From Mycobacterium sp. ITM-2016-00316 (GTDB taxonomy: Bacteria > Actinomycetota > Actinomycetes > Mycobacteriales > Mycobacteriaceae), in contig NZ_CP134398.1 in NCBI RefSeq assembly GCF_002968335.2, positions 2,976,001 through 3,040,000 of the forward strand: a stretch of DNA of 64,000 nt. Reading direction: 5' to 3'. Both the position numbers and the translations under genes were made by a program. Below are positions 26,932 to 36,757 of this stretch, piece after piece; the stretch's first letter is position 1; each line of letters opens with the position of its first letter. The notes under the pieces are model-generated. The model did not search any database, was not told the DNA's origin, and saw nothing but the letters and a program-made list of their open reading frames with translations.

Positions 26932-27201
26932 ATGAAATCGCATGCGCTCAAGCCGATGTGGCAGCAATGGGCTTGGCAGTTTCGCGCCGAATGCAGTGGG
27001 TGCAGCGCCGAGGTGTTCTTCCCAAGCGAGGTCGACCAGGAGAATCCACGGCGTCGCGCCGCCAATGCGCGGGCAGCCAAGCTGATCTGTCAACGTTGCC
27101 CGGTCGTGCGGCAGTGCCTGCACCACGCCTTGACGGTGCCCGAGCGCTTCGGGGTGTGGGGCGGCCTCACCCCGCAGGAGCGGCTACGCATCGCGCCGTG
27201 A
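26932..27201 (+). CDS. WhiB-family iron-sulfur protein
   Basis: An 89-residue WhiB-like protein. The cluster ligands are Cys21, Cys53, Cys56 and Cys62 (spacing C-X2-C-X5-C in CQRCPVVRQC). It has the turn FGVWGGLT and a basic end. Unusual is an extra cysteine at residue 24 (CSGC) near the first ligand. WhiB proteins bind a redox- or NO-sensitive 4Fe-4S cluster and the main sigma factor. It directly follows the aldehyde dehydrogenase (three bases), so it may be co-transcribed with an amine-degradation operon, which is not a usual location. Confidence 0.92.
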   Translation: MKSHALKPMWQQWAWQFRAECSGCSAEVFFPSEVDQENPRRRAANARAAKLICQRCPVVRQCLHHALTVPERFGVWGGLTPQERLRIAP

Positions 27202-27348
27202 TCGATCGACGCCATCACGTCCCAGCATGCAGGCACGGTTGTCGGCGGACTCCGGCCGGCAACACGCGAACGTGAGCGTGCGCGTCTCGTGCGGGTGTCG
27301 CGCACACTGGGGGTTTGCAGTCGATGTCCATGGAGGAACGATTCCGGA

Positions 27349-29034
27349 ATGAGCCCCGCCACCGAGTTCGATTTCGTCATCGTGGGAGCAGGCAGTGCGG
27401 GCTGCCTGCTCGCCAACCGGCTCAGCGCCAATCCTGATCACCGGGTGCTCCTGGTCGAGGCAGGCGGCACAGACAACTGGTTCTGGATCAAGATCCCGGT
27501 GGGTTACCTCTACACCATCGCCAACCCCCGCACCGACTGGTGCTTCACCACCGAGGCCGACCCGGGTCTGGCCGGCCGCAGCATTCATTACGCGCGCGGC
27601 CGGGTGATCGGCGGCAGCTCGTCGATCAACGCCATGATCCACATGCGTGGACAGGCAAGCGATTACGCGCTGTGGGCGCAGGCCACCGGTGACGATCGCT
27701 GGTTGTGGGGTGGTCGGGACGGTGCCGGCGAGACGCTGTCGATCTATAAGGAGTTGGAAGACTACTTCGGCGGCCCCGACGAGTGGCATGGCGCCGGTGG
27801 CGAGATCGCCGTCGAGCGGCCGCGGGTGCGTTGGAAGATCTTGGATGCCTGGCAGGCCGCCGCGGCCCAGGTGGGTATTGCCCCGATCGCCGAGTTCAAC
27901 CGGGGTGACAACGCCGGCAGCGCGTACTTTCACGTCAACCAACGTCGGGGCCGTCGCTGGTCGATGGCCGATGCCTTCCTGCATCCCGTCGTCCACCGAC
28001 CCAATCTCACCGTCTACACGCAGACCCAGGCGTTGCAGCTGTTGATCGACGACCAGGTCCACGACGGCCAGCGTCGCGGTGCCTGGACCACGGCTGCGCA
28101 CCGCGCCACCGGTGTGCGGCTGCTCAAAGACGGCCGCAGCGTCGACGTCCGGGCGCGGCGGGAAGTGATCTTGAGCGCCGGAGCAATCGGTTCACCGCAG
28201 CTCATGCAGGCCTCGGGTCTGGGACCGGCCGGGCTGCTCACCCAGCATCAGGTGCCGGTGGCCGTGGATCTGCCCGGGGTGGGTGAAAACCTGCAGGACC
28301 ACCTGCAGCTGCGCACGGTCTACCGGGTGCGGGGCGCCCGGACCGTCAACACGCTGTACCGCAATTGGATCACCCGGGCAGGCATGGGACTTCAGTACCT
28401 GTTGATGCGATCCGGGCCGATGACCATGCCGCCCTCCACGCTGGGGGCTTTCGCGAAAAGCGACCCCGCGCTGGCCAGTCCCGATCTGGAGTGGCATGTG
28501 CAGCCATTGTCGTTGGCCAAGTTCGGCGAACCTCTGCACCGTTTCGGCGCGATCACTCCCTCGGTCTGCAATCTGCGCCCCAGCTCACGGGGCCATGTGC
28601 GCATCGCCGGTGCCGATCCGCTGAGCTATCCGAAGATCTCCTGTAACTACCTGTCCACCGACGCCGATCGCGCAGCCGCCGTGCGGGGCTTGAGGATGAC
28701 CCGGCAGATCATGGCGGCGCCGTCACTGGCCCGCTACCACCCGGAAGAGCTGCTTCCCGGCGCGCAGCTGATCAGCGACGAAGACCTGCAACAGGCGGCT
28801 CGCGAGCTCGGTACCACCATCTTTCATCCGGTGGGCACCTGCGCGATGGGAGCCTTCGACACCCGCGGTCTGCCGCGATCGTCCGCCACGGTGCTCGACA
28901 CCGACTGTCGCGTGTACCGCGTCGCCGGGCTGCGCGTGGTCGATGCTTCGGCGATACCCACCATCACGTCCGGGAACACCAACGCCCCGGTCATGCTGAT
29001 CGCCGAGCGCGCAGCCCGGGCGATCCTGGAATAA
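27349..29034 (+). CDS. GMC-family FAD-dependent oxidoreductase (choline dehydrogenase-like)
   Basis: A 561-residue flavoenzyme. The FAD-binding Rossmann motif is VIVGAGSAGCLLANRL near the N-terminus. GMC signature 1 is GRVIGGSSSINAMIHMRG, signature 2 is near LSAGAIGSPQLMQ, and the C-terminal catalytic His lies in FHPVGTCAMG with a second conserved position in SGNTNAP. The ATG at 27349 has GGAGGAA ten bases upstream. The family oxidises alcohols such as choline, glucose or long-chain alcohols. It may belong to the amine region functionally (oxidation of an alcohol), but it has a 147-base gap before it and may be separate. Confidence 0.9.
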   Translation: MSPATEFDFVIVGAGSAGCLLANRLSANPDHRVLLVEAGGTDNWFWIKIPVGYLYTIANPRTDWCFTTEADPGLAGRSIHYARGRVIGGSSSINAMIHMRGQASDYALWAQATGDDRWLWGGRDGAGETLSIYKELEDYFGGPDEWHGAGGEIAVERPRVRWKILDAWQAAAAQVGIAPIAEFNRGDNAGSAYFHVNQRRGRRWSMADAFLHPVVHRPNLTVYTQTQALQLLIDDQVHDGQRRGAWTTAAHRATGVRLLKDGRSVDVRARREVILSAGAIGSPQLMQASGLGPAGLLTQHQVPVAVDLPGVGENLQDHLQLRTVYRVRGARTVNTLYRNWITRAGMGLQYLLMRSGPMTMPPSTLGAFAKSDPALASPDLEWHVQPLSLAKFGEPLHRFGAITPSVCNLRPSSRGHVRIAGADPLSYPKISCNYLSTDADRAAAVRGLRMTRQIMAAPSLARYHPEELLPGAQLISDEDLQQAARELGTTIFHPVGTCAMGAFDTRGLPRSSATVLDTDCRVYRVAGLRVVDASAIPTITSGNTNAPVMLIAERAARAILE

Positions 29035-29092
29035 ACCCTGCGCCCGGTGAACTTGGCTCAAGAGTCGCCCCTTCCCCGACTCAGGAGCATCC

Positions 29093-29902
29093 ATGACCCG
29101 TCCCGTCCGCGTCGCCGTGCAGATCCAGCCCGGCGGCACGCCCGATTACCGCACCTGGCGCGACGCTGTCCTGGGCGCCGACGACCTCGGCGTCGACGTG
29201 ATCTTCGGCTACGACCACTTCCACCGCCCGGCGATGAAGGGCCTCGTCGACGGCAAGCCCGTCATGTTCGACGAGCAACCCGACGTCGCCAACTTCGAGG
29301 GGTGGACCGCGCTCGCATCGTGGGGTGAGATCACCTCGCACGCCGAGATCGGGCTGCTGGTCACCGGCGTCGGCTACCGAAACGCCGACCTGCTCGCCGA
29401 CATGGCGCGCACCGTCGACCACATCAGCGGCGGCCGGCTCATCCTCGGCCTGGGCGCGGGGTGGTACGAAAAGGACTACACCACCTACGGTTACGAATTC
29501 GGCACCTTTGGCTCCCGCTTCGATCTGTTCGACGAGAGCCTGATCCGCATCGAGAATCGGCTCGCTGCGCTGATTCCGCCGCCCATGCGCAAGCTACCGA
29601 TCCTCATCGGCGGCACGGGACCCAAGCGGTCACTGCCCGCCGTTGCCCGGCACGCCGATATCTGGCACGCGTTCGCCGACCTCGACGCCTTCCGCAAGTC
29701 CAGCGACCGCGTCGATGAGCTGGCAGAAACGTTCGGCCGCAACGGCGCAGATATCGAGCGCTCGACGCTCTGGGCGGACGCCGACAGCGCCGATGCCTTC
29801 CGCGAGGCAGGAGTGACGTTGTTCCAGACCGAACTCACCGCCGACAACGGTTACGACCTCACCTCTCTGAAAGAGGTGCTCACCTGGCGGGACAACGGGT
29901 GA
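29093..29902 (+). CDS. LLM-class (probably F420-dependent) oxidoreductase
   Basis: A 269-residue luciferase-like monooxygenase-fold protein of a kind abundant in mycobacteria. Recognisable parts are ADDLGVDVIFGYDHFH, the core TGVGYRNADLLADMARTVDH, ISGGRLILGLGAGWYEKDY, and LPILIGGTGPKRSL. These proteins bind F420 (or FMN) and reduce or oxidise a wide set of substrates. No clear partner. The ATG at 29093 follows CAGGAGCATCC. Confidence 0.88.
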   Translation: MTRPVRVAVQIQPGGTPDYRTWRDAVLGADDLGVDVIFGYDHFHRPAMKGLVDGKPVMFDEQPDVANFEGWTALASWGEITSHAEIGLLVTGVGYRNADLLADMARTVDHISGGRLILGLGAGWYEKDYTTYGYEFGTFGSRFDLFDESLIRIENRLAALIPPPMRKLPILIGGTGPKRSLPAVARHADIWHAFADLDAFRKSSDRVDELAETFGRNGADIERSTLWADADSADAFREAGVTLFQTELTADNGYDLTSLKEVLTWRDNG

Positions 29903-29912
29903 GGCCGCTTGA

Positions 29913-30863
29913 CTAGCGCAGGACCGGGTCTGTCCCCGGTCGGCAGAACCGTTGTACGTCACTCAGGGTGGGACTGGACTCCCAGTCCCCCGGCGTCATG
30001 CACAGCATGGCACCGCAGGCGTTCGCGCGGTGCAACCGGCCCGCAACGTCGAGGCCGTCCAGCAACCCGCTGAGGTACCCCGCCACGAAGGCGTCGCCTG
30101 CGCCGACGGTGTCCACGACATCGACGGTGAAACCGGGACTTTCGACGACGCCGGTGGGCGAGTACGTGGCTGCTCCCGACGCGCCGTACTTGACCACCAC
30201 CTCACTACGGCCACCGACCATCAACCGCGCAGCCGCTTCGGCGGCATCGCCATCGGGGAACAGCAACCGCAGCTCGTCGGTGCCGCCGAAGACGATGTCG
30301 GCGTTCTCGGCGAGCTTGCGCAGCAGCGGGCCTGCAATGTCAGGCGGCGCCAACGTCGAGCGGTAGTTCACGTCGAAGCTCACCCGCACTCCGGCAGCAT
30401 GCGCGCGTGCGATGGCAGCGAGCACGCAGTCATGCGCGCCATCGGACAACAGCGCAGTGATCCCGGTGACGTGGAGGAGGTCGGCGCCCTCTATCCAGCC
30501 GGGCGGGACGTCATCGGGACACAGTCGCGACCCGGCCGCCCCGGACCGGTAGTAGAAGACCGCCGACGAGCTCGCCGACGGCCGCTCCTTGAGCATCAGA
30601 CCGGTCGGTGCGTCGGCATCGACCACCCCGCGGACGTCGACCCCTTCGGCTCGGATCTCGCGGGTGACGCGCTCCCCCAGCGGATCGTCGCCTATTCGGC
30701 CCAACCACGCGACCTCGATACCCAAACGGCGCAGACCGATTGCAACGTTGCTCTCCGCGCCGCCGATGCCGAGGACCATTTCCGATACGTGCCGCAGCGA
30801 CCCGATGTCTCGCGTTCTCATCAACGCCATGGTCTCGCCGATCGTGGCTACTCTGGCGCTCAC
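29913..30863 (-). CDS. kdgK: PfkB-family sugar kinase, probable 2-dehydro-3-deoxygluconate (KDG) kinase
   Basis: A 316-residue ribokinase-fold kinase. N-terminal GGAESNVAIGLRRLG and C-terminal DTVGAGDAFVAGY (anion hole and catalytic Asp, PfkB signature 2). Its GTG start overlaps the aldolase stop (GTGA), and that aldolase uses KDG 6-phosphate, so KDG is the expected substrate. The frame stays open upstream, but that part is antisense-like noise within the aldolase gene. Last gene of the sugar-acid operon. Confidence 0.9.
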   Translation of the reverse strand: MSARVATIGETMALMRTRDIGSLRHVSEMVLGIGGAESNVAIGLRRLGIEVAWLGRIGDDPLGERVTREIRAEGVDVRGVVDADAPTGLMLKERPSASSSAVFYYRSGAAGSRLCPDDVPPGWIEGADLLHVTGITALLSDGAHDCVLAAIARAHAAGVRVSFDVNYRSTLAPPDIAGPLLRKLAENADIVFGGTDELRLLFPDGDAAEAAARLMVGGRSEVVVKYGASGAATYSPTGVVESPGFTVDVVDTVGAGDAFVAGYLSGLLDGLDVAGRLHRANACGAMLCMTPGDWESSPTLSDVQRFCRPGTDPVLR

Positions 30864-31516
30864 GACGGTTGCCCGCAGACGGCCACGAACTGCACCGTGC
30901 GATCGCGAAGCGCCTTCATGTCGCCGCCGCGCAGCGCGTCGCCGAGCAGTGGCCCGCCGACACTGACCGCTGCCGCACCGGCGTTCAGCCACGTCGCAGC
31001 GCCAGTCAGATCCACCCCACCGGAGGGAACCGCGGCGATGCCGGGGAACGGCCCGCGCAGATCCTTCAGGTAGCCGGGGCCAACCACGTTGGCCGGGAAG
31101 ATCTTCACGGCAGCGGCCCCGGCACTCCATGCGCCGAACAGTTCGGTCGGGGTCAGGCCGCCGGGCACGATGGGGACCCCGGCCCGGGTCGCCGCGGTGA
31201 CGAGATCCGGGTCCGCGATGGGGGTGACGAGGTAGTGCGCTCCGGCTCGGACTGCGGCGTCCAATTGGTCGCGGTCTACCACGGTGCCGACACCGATGTC
31301 TGCGACGTCCCCGTATCGTGCGAGCAGCTCCGGCAGTCGATCGAGAGTTCCCGGTGTGGTCAATGTCAGCTCGACACTGCGGATTCCGGCCTCGATCAGC
31401 ACCTCGAGCAGCTCGTCGTAGTCGGCCGCGTCCGGAGCCCGTACCACCACGATGAGCTTCGCGTCAGCGGTGCGAGCCGGGATGTCCAGCCTTGGCACCA
31501 TCGTGTCACCAGTCAT
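30860..31516 (-). CDS. eda: KDPG/KHG aldolase
   Basis: A 218-residue class I aldolase that would split 2-dehydro-3-deoxy-6-phosphogluconate into pyruvate and glyceraldehyde 3-phosphate. The catalytic Glu lies in [10 protein letters not shown], phosphate and pyruvate binding in VGTVVD and PIVPGGLTP, and the Schiff-base Lys in AAVKIFPAN. Overlaps the dehydratase stop by 11 bases and the kinase start by four. Some relatives act on KDPGal; substrate identity follows the operon context. Confidence 0.9.
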   Translation of the reverse strand: MTGDTMVPRLDIPARTADAKLIVVVRAPDAADYDELLEVLIEAGIRSVELTLTTPGTLDRLPELLARYGDVADIGVGTVVDRDQLDAAVRAGAHYLVTPIADPDLVTAATRAGVPIVPGGLTPTELFGAWSAGAAAVKIFPANVVGPGYLKDLRGPFPGIAAVPSGGVDLTGAATWLNAGAAAVSVGGPLLGDALRGGDMKALRDRTVQFVAVCGQPS

Positions 31517-32747
31517 GAACGGTTCCGTCCTGCAGCCGGTTCACCGGCAGGTAGGCGGCGGTGTACTCGAACGCCGAGGCCGCCTGTTCGTCGAGTTCGA
31601 CGCCCAGGCCAGGCGCGTCGCCCGGATGCAGGAAGCCGCGATCGAAGGTGTACGACGTGTTGAAGACGTCGAGAGTGAGGTCGTTGTGCGGCATATATTC
31701 CTGGATGCCGAAGTTGTGGATCGCCATGTCGAGGTGCAGCGCTGCCGCCATCCCGACCGGAGACACATCCGTCGGCCCGTGTATACCGGACTTGATGCCG
31801 TAGACGCCCGCGAAGTCCAGCAGCTTCTTCATAGCGGTGATACCGCCGGTGTGGGTGACCGCCGACCGCACATAGTCGATCAGCCGCTCGGTGATGAGCG
31901 TTTGGTAGTCGTAGACCGAGTTGAACACCTCGCCGATGGCCAGCGGTGTGGTGGAATGCTGACGAACCAGGCGCAACGCCGCTTGGTCCTCGGCTGGTGT
32001 GCAGTCCTCCAACCAGAACAGGTCATAGGGCTCAACGTCTTTCGCGAACCTGGCTGCTTCGATGGGCGTCATTCGATGGTGCCCGTCGTGCAGTATCCGA
32101 ACGCCCGTGCCGAAGTCCTCCCGAATCCGGCCGAACACCGAGGGCATGTGGGACAGGTACGCGCGGGTGTCCCAGACCTCCTCGATCGGCGCGGTCGCCG
32201 CGCTTCCGTCCGCGGCACGGTGGGCCGGCTCGTAGTCGTATCTGCCGCCCGCCTTGGCGGTGGACACCCCGTATATCTGGCCGAGGCCTGGTACGCCGGT
32301 CTGCACGCGCACCGCGGTGTATCCGGCGTCCAGATAGCCGCTGATCGCATCCTTGAGCGCCGGATAGTCGCTGCCCGACGCATGGCAGTACACCCGTACT
32401 TGATCGCGACTGGCGCCGCCGAGCAGCTGGTAGAGCGGCATCCCGGTCTTCTTGGCCTTGATGTCCCACAGCGCCATGTCGACCGCGGCGATCGCGGCCA
32501 TGGTCACCGGCCCGCGCCGCCAGTAGGCCCCTCGGTAGAGGTACTGCCAGGTGTCCTCGATGCGATCTTCGTCGCGACCGATCAGCATGGAGGCCAGGTG
32601 CTCGGACAGGTAGGCCGCGACGGCCAGCTCGCGCCCGTTGAGTGTGGCGTCCCCCCACCCGACCACACCGTCACCGGTGACGATCTTGAGGGTGACGAAG
32701 TTGCGGCCGGGACTGCAGACGTTGACGTCGATGGTCTCGATGGTCAT
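31506..32747 (-). CDS. Enolase-superfamily sugar-acid dehydratase (ManD/RspA type)
   Basis: A 413-residue MR/MLE-type enolase-superfamily enzyme of the D-mannonate dehydratase (ManD/RspA) subgroup. Metal ligands are predicted in [14 protein letters not shown] (Asp; catalytic His of the same loop), FWLEDCTP and AIGEVFN (Glu). The ManD-specific [15 protein letters not shown] loop holds the Arg and Tyr bases. The C-terminus has [15 protein letters not shown]. The reaction is dehydration of D-mannonate (or D-gluconate) to KDG. The subgroup includes high- and low-efficiency forms; the low-efficiency ones have been linked to L-gulonate/L-idonate breakdown. The neighbouring idonate-type dehydrogenase fits that route. 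Confidence 0.9.
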   Translation of the reverse strand: MTIETIDVNVCSPGRNFVTLKIVTGDGVVGWGDATLNGRELAVAAYLSEHLASMLIGRDEDRIEDTWQYLYRGAYWRRGPVTMAAIAAVDMALWDIKAKKTGMPLYQLLGGASRDQVRVYCHASGSDYPALKDAISGYLDAGYTAVRVQTGVPGLGQIYGVSTAKAGGRYDYEPAHRAADGSAATAPIEEVWDTRAYLSHMPSVFGRIREDFGTGVRILHDGHHRMTPIEAARFAKDVEPYDLFWLEDCTPAEDQAALRLVRQHSTTPLAIGEVFNSVYDYQTLITERLIDYVRSAVTHTGGITAMKKLLDFAGVYGIKSGIHGPTDVSPVGMAAALHLDMAIHNFGIQEYMPHNDLTLDVFNTSYTFDRGFLHPGDAPGLGVELDEQAASAFEYTAAYLPVNRLQDGTVHDW

Positions 32748-32789
32748 GATTCTCTTTCGTTGCGCGAGTGGCTTTTCGGTGCCGGTCCG

Positions 32790-34187
32790 TCACATGGCGG
32801 GAAGCGGATCGGTGAGGTCGCGCCCGGTCCAGTCTTTGGCCCACACGGCGACGATCAGCGCCGAGAGCGAGTACAGCACCAGCATCACCATGATCGGGAT
32901 GGGGCTGCCCGTCGTGGCGGCCACCCAGGCGGCGACGAGGACGGGTCCGATACCGGTAGCGATGACCGCGGCGATCTCCCGGACCACGGCGGTGAGCGTG
33001 TAGCGATTCCGGGACCCGAAGATCTCGGGGATCGAGACGTTCTCCAGCGAAGCCGGGCTGAGCACCGCGACGTTGTGGAGCACGACGTAGCCGACGAAGA
33101 CCCACTGCAGGTTCTTCGACTCGATCGCCATCATGGCGGGAATGACGACGACCAGTGCCGACGACATGACGATGATGTACATCCGGCGGCGGCCGAACTT
33201 GTCTCCGAGCCAACCGATCAGCGGGATGGTGAGGAATCCGACCAGCGAGGACACGATGACGATGTTGGCGCTGAGGCTCTTCTGCAGCGCGAGTGTCAGG
33301 GTCATGAACGAGATGAGGTAGGTCTGGATCAGCCCGGAGTTGCCCGCCTGGCCGAATCGCAGGAAGAACGCCACGGCAATGGCCTTGATCGGCTTGTGCT
33401 GCAACGCTTCCACGGTGCGGGTCTCGACCTGCCCGGTCTGGGCCAGGATCTCCTCGCGGGACATGGCCCGCCCGTCGATGACGTCGTCGCGCTCTTCGAA
33501 GACGGGGCTCTCCTTGAGGTTCAACCGCACCCACACCGCGAACACCATGACCACGGCGCTGGCGATGAACGGAATCCGCCAGCCCCACGCGATGACGTCG
33601 CTCTCGACCATCACACCCAGCAGGATCGCCCAGATCGCCGAGGCGAACAGCGTGCCGCAGTTGGTGCCGAGGCCCACCAGGGAGGCGACGAAGCCGCGCC
33701 GCCTGACGGGTGCGTACTCGGCGAGCATCACGCCTGCACCACTGATTTCGGCGCCGGCGCCGAAGCCCTGCAGCAGTCGCAGTGTCACCAACAGAATCGG
33801 TGCCAGCACACCCACCTGCTGGTAGGTCGGCAGGACACCGATCAACGTGGTGGCTGCGCCCATCAACAGAATCGTGTAGAAAAGCACCTTGCGCCGGCCG
33901 ATGCGGTCACCGAGCCGGCCGAAGAAGAGGGCGCCAAGGGGCCGGGCGATGTACCCGACACCGTAGGTGGCCATCGACAGGACTACGGCCATCCCGGCAC
34001 TCTCGCCGGAGAAGAACAGCTGGCTGAACACCAATGCGGCGGCCAGCGAGTAGAGCTGGAAGTCCATGAATTCCAGTGCGGTGCCCAACCACCCGGAGAC
34101 GGCCGCCCGTACCAGGTCGGCCGTGCTGCGTTGGGCGGCCGGCGGGTGCTCGTCGGCGCGCGGTTCTGGGGTTTGGGCTGTGGTCAT
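32790..34187 (-). CDS. MFS metabolite:H+ symporter (MHS family)
   Basis: A 465-residue transporter with twelve helices of the MHS group (relatives move alpha-ketoglutarate, shikimate, citrate or proline). Signatures: TALEFMDFQLYSLAAALVFS, the MFS loop GRLGDRIGRRKVLFYTILLM and RLLQGFGAGAEISGA, and the second-half loop GWLGDKFGRRRM. Inside a sugar-acid operon it is the likely importer of the hexonate. It is in the same direction as the surrounding genes with 42-46 base gaps on both sides. Confidence 0.92.
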   Translation of the reverse strand: MTTAQTPEPRADEHPPAAQRSTADLVRAAVSGWLGTALEFMDFQLYSLAAALVFSQLFFSGESAGMAVVLSMATYGVGYIARPLGALFFGRLGDRIGRRKVLFYTILLMGAATTLIGVLPTYQQVGVLAPILLVTLRLLQGFGAGAEISGAGVMLAEYAPVRRRGFVASLVGLGTNCGTLFASAIWAILLGVMVESDVIAWGWRIPFIASAVVMVFAVWVRLNLKESPVFEERDDVIDGRAMSREEILAQTGQVETRTVEALQHKPIKAIAVAFFLRFGQAGNSGLIQTYLISFMTLTLALQKSLSANIVIVSSLVGFLTIPLIGWLGDKFGRRRMYIIVMSSALVVVIPAMMAIESKNLQWVFVGYVVLHNVAVLSPASLENVSIPEIFGSRNRYTLTAVVREIAAVIATGIGPVLVAAWVAATTGSPIPIMVMLVLYSLSALIVAVWAKDWTGRDLTDPLPAM

Positions 34188-34233
34188 CGTCGTTCCTCTG
34201 GGGTGAGATTCAGCGGTTGTGGTGGACGGGATT

Positions 34234-35238
34234 TCAGAGTTGGAGCAGCACTTTGGCCGACGCGGAGGCGTCGCGGGCCACGGCGAAGGCGTTCTCGGCG
34301 TCGGCCGCCGGGATCACGTGAGATATCACCGCGTCGAAGCGGTCGGTGGCGGCGAGCAGCGCGATCGCGTCGTCGATCTCGGTGGAGAACCGGAACGCGC
34401 CGACGAGGCTCACCTCCTTGGCCAGCATCGGCGACAGGTTGATGCCGATCTCGGCGTTCGGCAGCATGCCGACCTGCACGACGGTGCCTGCTCGCCGCGC
34501 AGCCCGCACCGCCTGGGTGACCGAGACACCGACGCCGGAACACTCGAAGACGAGGTCGTAGGACTCGTCGTCGATGACGTCGCGGCCGACCAGTGTCGTT
34601 GCGGTGGCACCCAGCGCGACTGCGCGCTCCAGCGGCTCGGGACGTAGGTCGCTGACACCGATGTCGGTGGCCCCGGCTTCTGCGGCGGCCGCAACGACCA
34701 GCAGGCCGATGGGGCCGGCGCCGATCACCAGAACCCGACGGCCTGCCAGATCGGGGGCCAGATTCACCGCGTGCAGCGCTACCGCAAGCGGCTCGGCCAG
34801 TGCGGCCCGCTTCAGCGGCAGTCCAGCGGGCAATGCGCGGATCATGTGGTCCTCGACGATCAGCAGTTGGGCGGCCCCGCCCTGACGGTGCGGAAACGTG
34901 GCCGCGCTACCGAGGTAGTCGCCACCGGGACAGAGGTGGGGACGCTCCTGCAGGCCGTCCACCGGGGCTCCGAAACGCGCCGGATGCACTGTCACCGGTG
35001 CGCCCGCCGGATACCGGCCGGACGGGTCGTAGTCGACGACTGCGGACAACTCGTGTCCTGGTGTGAACGGCTCGCGGACGACGTTCTCGCCGTTGGCCCC
35101 GTGGAAGTAGTAGTGCAGATCCGACCCGCAGATCCCGACGTAGCCGACGCGCAGCCGGACCTCACCGTCGGCCGGCTCCGGCGCGGAGCGCTCCTCCCAC
35201 CGGATGTCCTCTTTGCCGTGGATTGCCAGCGCTTTCAT
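34234..35238 (-). CDS. Medium-chain dehydrogenase, L-idonate/L-gulonate 5-dehydrogenase-like
   Basis: A 334-residue zinc-type alcohol dehydrogenase-fold protein. The catalytic zinc ligands are visible in VGICGSDLHYY and TPGHELSAV, and the nucleotide fold in VLVIGAGPIGLLVVAAAAEAG. The closest pattern is L-idonate 5-dehydrogenase (HYYFHGANGENVVREPFTPG). The structural zinc loop, usually four cysteines, reads HPARFGAPVDGLQERPHLCP here with one cysteine, so that zinc site is lost. Expected reaction: oxidation of L-idonate or L-gulonate to a keto acid that the mannitol-dehydrogenase-type protein reduces. ATGA overlap with that gene. Confidence 0.87.
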   Translation of the reverse strand: MKALAIHGKEDIRWEERSAPEPADGEVRLRVGYVGICGSDLHYYFHGANGENVVREPFTPGHELSAVVDYDPSGRYPAGAPVTVHPARFGAPVDGLQERPHLCPGGDYLGSAATFPHRQGGAAQLLIVEDHMIRALPAGLPLKRAALAEPLAVALHAVNLAPDLAGRRVLVIGAGPIGLLVVAAAAEAGATDIGVSDLRPEPLERAVALGATATTLVGRDVIDDESYDLVFECSGVGVSVTQAVRAARRAGTVVQVGMLPNAEIGINLSPMLAKEVSLVGAFRFSTEIDDAIALLAATDRFDAVISHVIPAADAENAFAVARDASASAKVLLQL

Positions 35239-36725
35239 GACACTCTCCTGTTGTCGACCGCGTCGACGGCGTCCTGCGCCGCGGCGCGAATGCCGCTGCG
35301 GGCGATGACGGCGACCAGGTCGGCGACCCGGTCGGTGAACGCTTCGTGGGCGACGAGGTCGTCGGGCAGGAATCCGCCACGCAGCACTGCCATCGCGTGC
35401 TCGCGGGGGCCAGCCGCCCCGCGTGTCACCTCGGCCAGCCTGTCGCGAGCGGGTTCACGGATCTCGCCGGCGTAGGGGCCGGCGTCGATGCCGGCAGGCG
35501 GCGCGACCGATACCATCCAGCCGGCCACGGTCAGCGCCAGCAGGTGGGGAATCTTCCCGTTGCGCAAGGCAATCAATGCAGGTTCCGGGACGCGCTGCAG
35601 CAGTTTGACCGAGCCGTCGGTGCCGACCTGTGATGTCCGGTGTCCCAGTGCGGAGTTGGCCCACCGGTGCGACAGCGAGTCGAGGTAGGCGTCGACGTCG
35701 AAGTCCCTCGGCAGTGCGATGGTCGGCAGGTACTCGTGCGTGACGCACGCCCGTACGGCATCGCGAATGAACGGCTGCGCCCACGCATCGGCGATGGTGC
35801 CGTGCCCGTCGAGGATTCCGAGGTACGCGATCAGGGAGTGCGAGCCGTTGAGCAGCCGCAGCTTGACCAATTCATATGCTTCGACCTCGTCGCTCATGAT
35901 CGCTCCGGCACGATCCCAGGCGGGCCGCCCCGCGGCAAAGTCGTCTTCGAGGACCCACATGGTGAATTCCTCGGCGGGCACCGGGCATTGGTCGTCGACG
36001 CCGAGCAATTCGCTGACGTCGGCCATGGTCCCACTCGTGGTCGAGGGCACGATTCGATCGACCATCGAGTTGGGGAACGTGACGTGGTCGCGGACGAAGC
36101 TCAGCACGTCGTCCGGCGCGGAGCTCGCGTGCAGGTACTCCGTGATGATCGCGCGGGTGACGTGCCCGTTGGATTGCAGGTTGTCACAGGACAGTACGGT
36201 CATCGGGTCGCCGGCCGCGGCACGGACGGCCAAGCCGCGGGCGACGAGTCCGATCGTGCTGCGTGGGTGGGCGGGGTCCGCGAGATCGGCGCGGACGTCG
36301 TCGCGGTCGACGTCGAGGCTGCCGTTGCGCGGGGAGCGACAGTAGCCGACCTCACTGACGGTCAGGGTCAAGATGCGGTGTGTCGGGGCTGCGACAGCCG
36401 AGACGAACGCTTCGGGTTCGTCGGCGAGCACGCCAAGGCCGCGGTGGACGTCGACGATGGCGGCACGGCGGCCCCTCTCGGAGAGCTCGAGGATGGCGTA
36501 GCGACCGTCCTGGGCGTGCATCGCCCCGACCACGTCGCGAGAGCGGTTGGCGAATCCGTGAATGCCCCAGTCACCGGGCTCGACAGCGAGGGCCTGCGCG
36601 TTGTAGGCGGCAAGGTGGGCGCGGTGAAAGTTGCCAAGACCGAGGTGGACCATTCCCGTGGCGTCACCGGCCGAGGCACCGAGCAGTGCGCGCGCCGGCG
36701 TGGTTTGCCGAGAGAGTCTGAGCAT
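35235..36725 (-). CDS. Mannitol dehydrogenase-family protein (D-mannonate/fructuronate oxidoreductase type)
   Basis: A 496-residue long-chain dehydrogenase. The N-terminal Rossmann motif is GMVHLGLGNFHRAHLAAY. The catalytic region is VKLRLLNGSHSLIAYLG with the Lys and the His pair typical for the family. In this operon it should interconvert fructuronate and D-mannonate, feeding ManD. The ATG at 36725 has GGAAGAGAA close upstream; the frame runs 24 codons further without a better start. First gene of the minus-strand operon; promoter with the putative IclR sites is in 36726-36886. Confidence 0.9.
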   Translation of the reverse strand: MLRLSRQTTPARALLGASAGDATGMVHLGLGNFHRAHLAAYNAQALAVEPGDWGIHGFANRSRDVVGAMHAQDGRYAILELSERGRRAAIVDVHRGLGVLADEPEAFVSAVAAPTHRILTLTVSEVGYCRSPRNGSLDVDRDDVRADLADPAHPRSTIGLVARGLAVRAAAGDPMTVLSCDNLQSNGHVTRAIITEYLHASSAPDDVLSFVRDHVTFPNSMVDRIVPSTTSGTMADVSELLGVDDQCPVPAEEFTMWVLEDDFAAGRPAWDRAGAIMSDEVEAYELVKLRLLNGSHSLIAYLGILDGHGTIADAWAQPFIRDAVRACVTHEYLPTIALPRDFDVDAYLDSLSHRWANSALGHRTSQVGTDGSVKLLQRVPEPALIALRNGKIPHLLALTVAGWMVSVAPPAGIDAGPYAGEIREPARDRLAEVTRGAAGPREHAMAVLRGGFLPDDLVAHEAFTDRVADLVAVIARSGIRAAAQDAVDAVDNRRVS

Positions 36726-36757
36726 CGTTCTCTTCCAGTTGTCGACCGTCGAAACAT

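Noticed and set aside
25642..27126. 494-codon open frame on the minus strand
   Set aside because: Antisense to the aldehyde dehydrogenase and WhiB genes, both of which have clear motifs.
31452..34442. 996-codon open frame on the plus strand
   Set aside because: Exactly antisense to the ManD, transporter and dehydrogenase genes; composition His/Arg/Gly-rich without domains, a usual shadow in GC-rich DNA.
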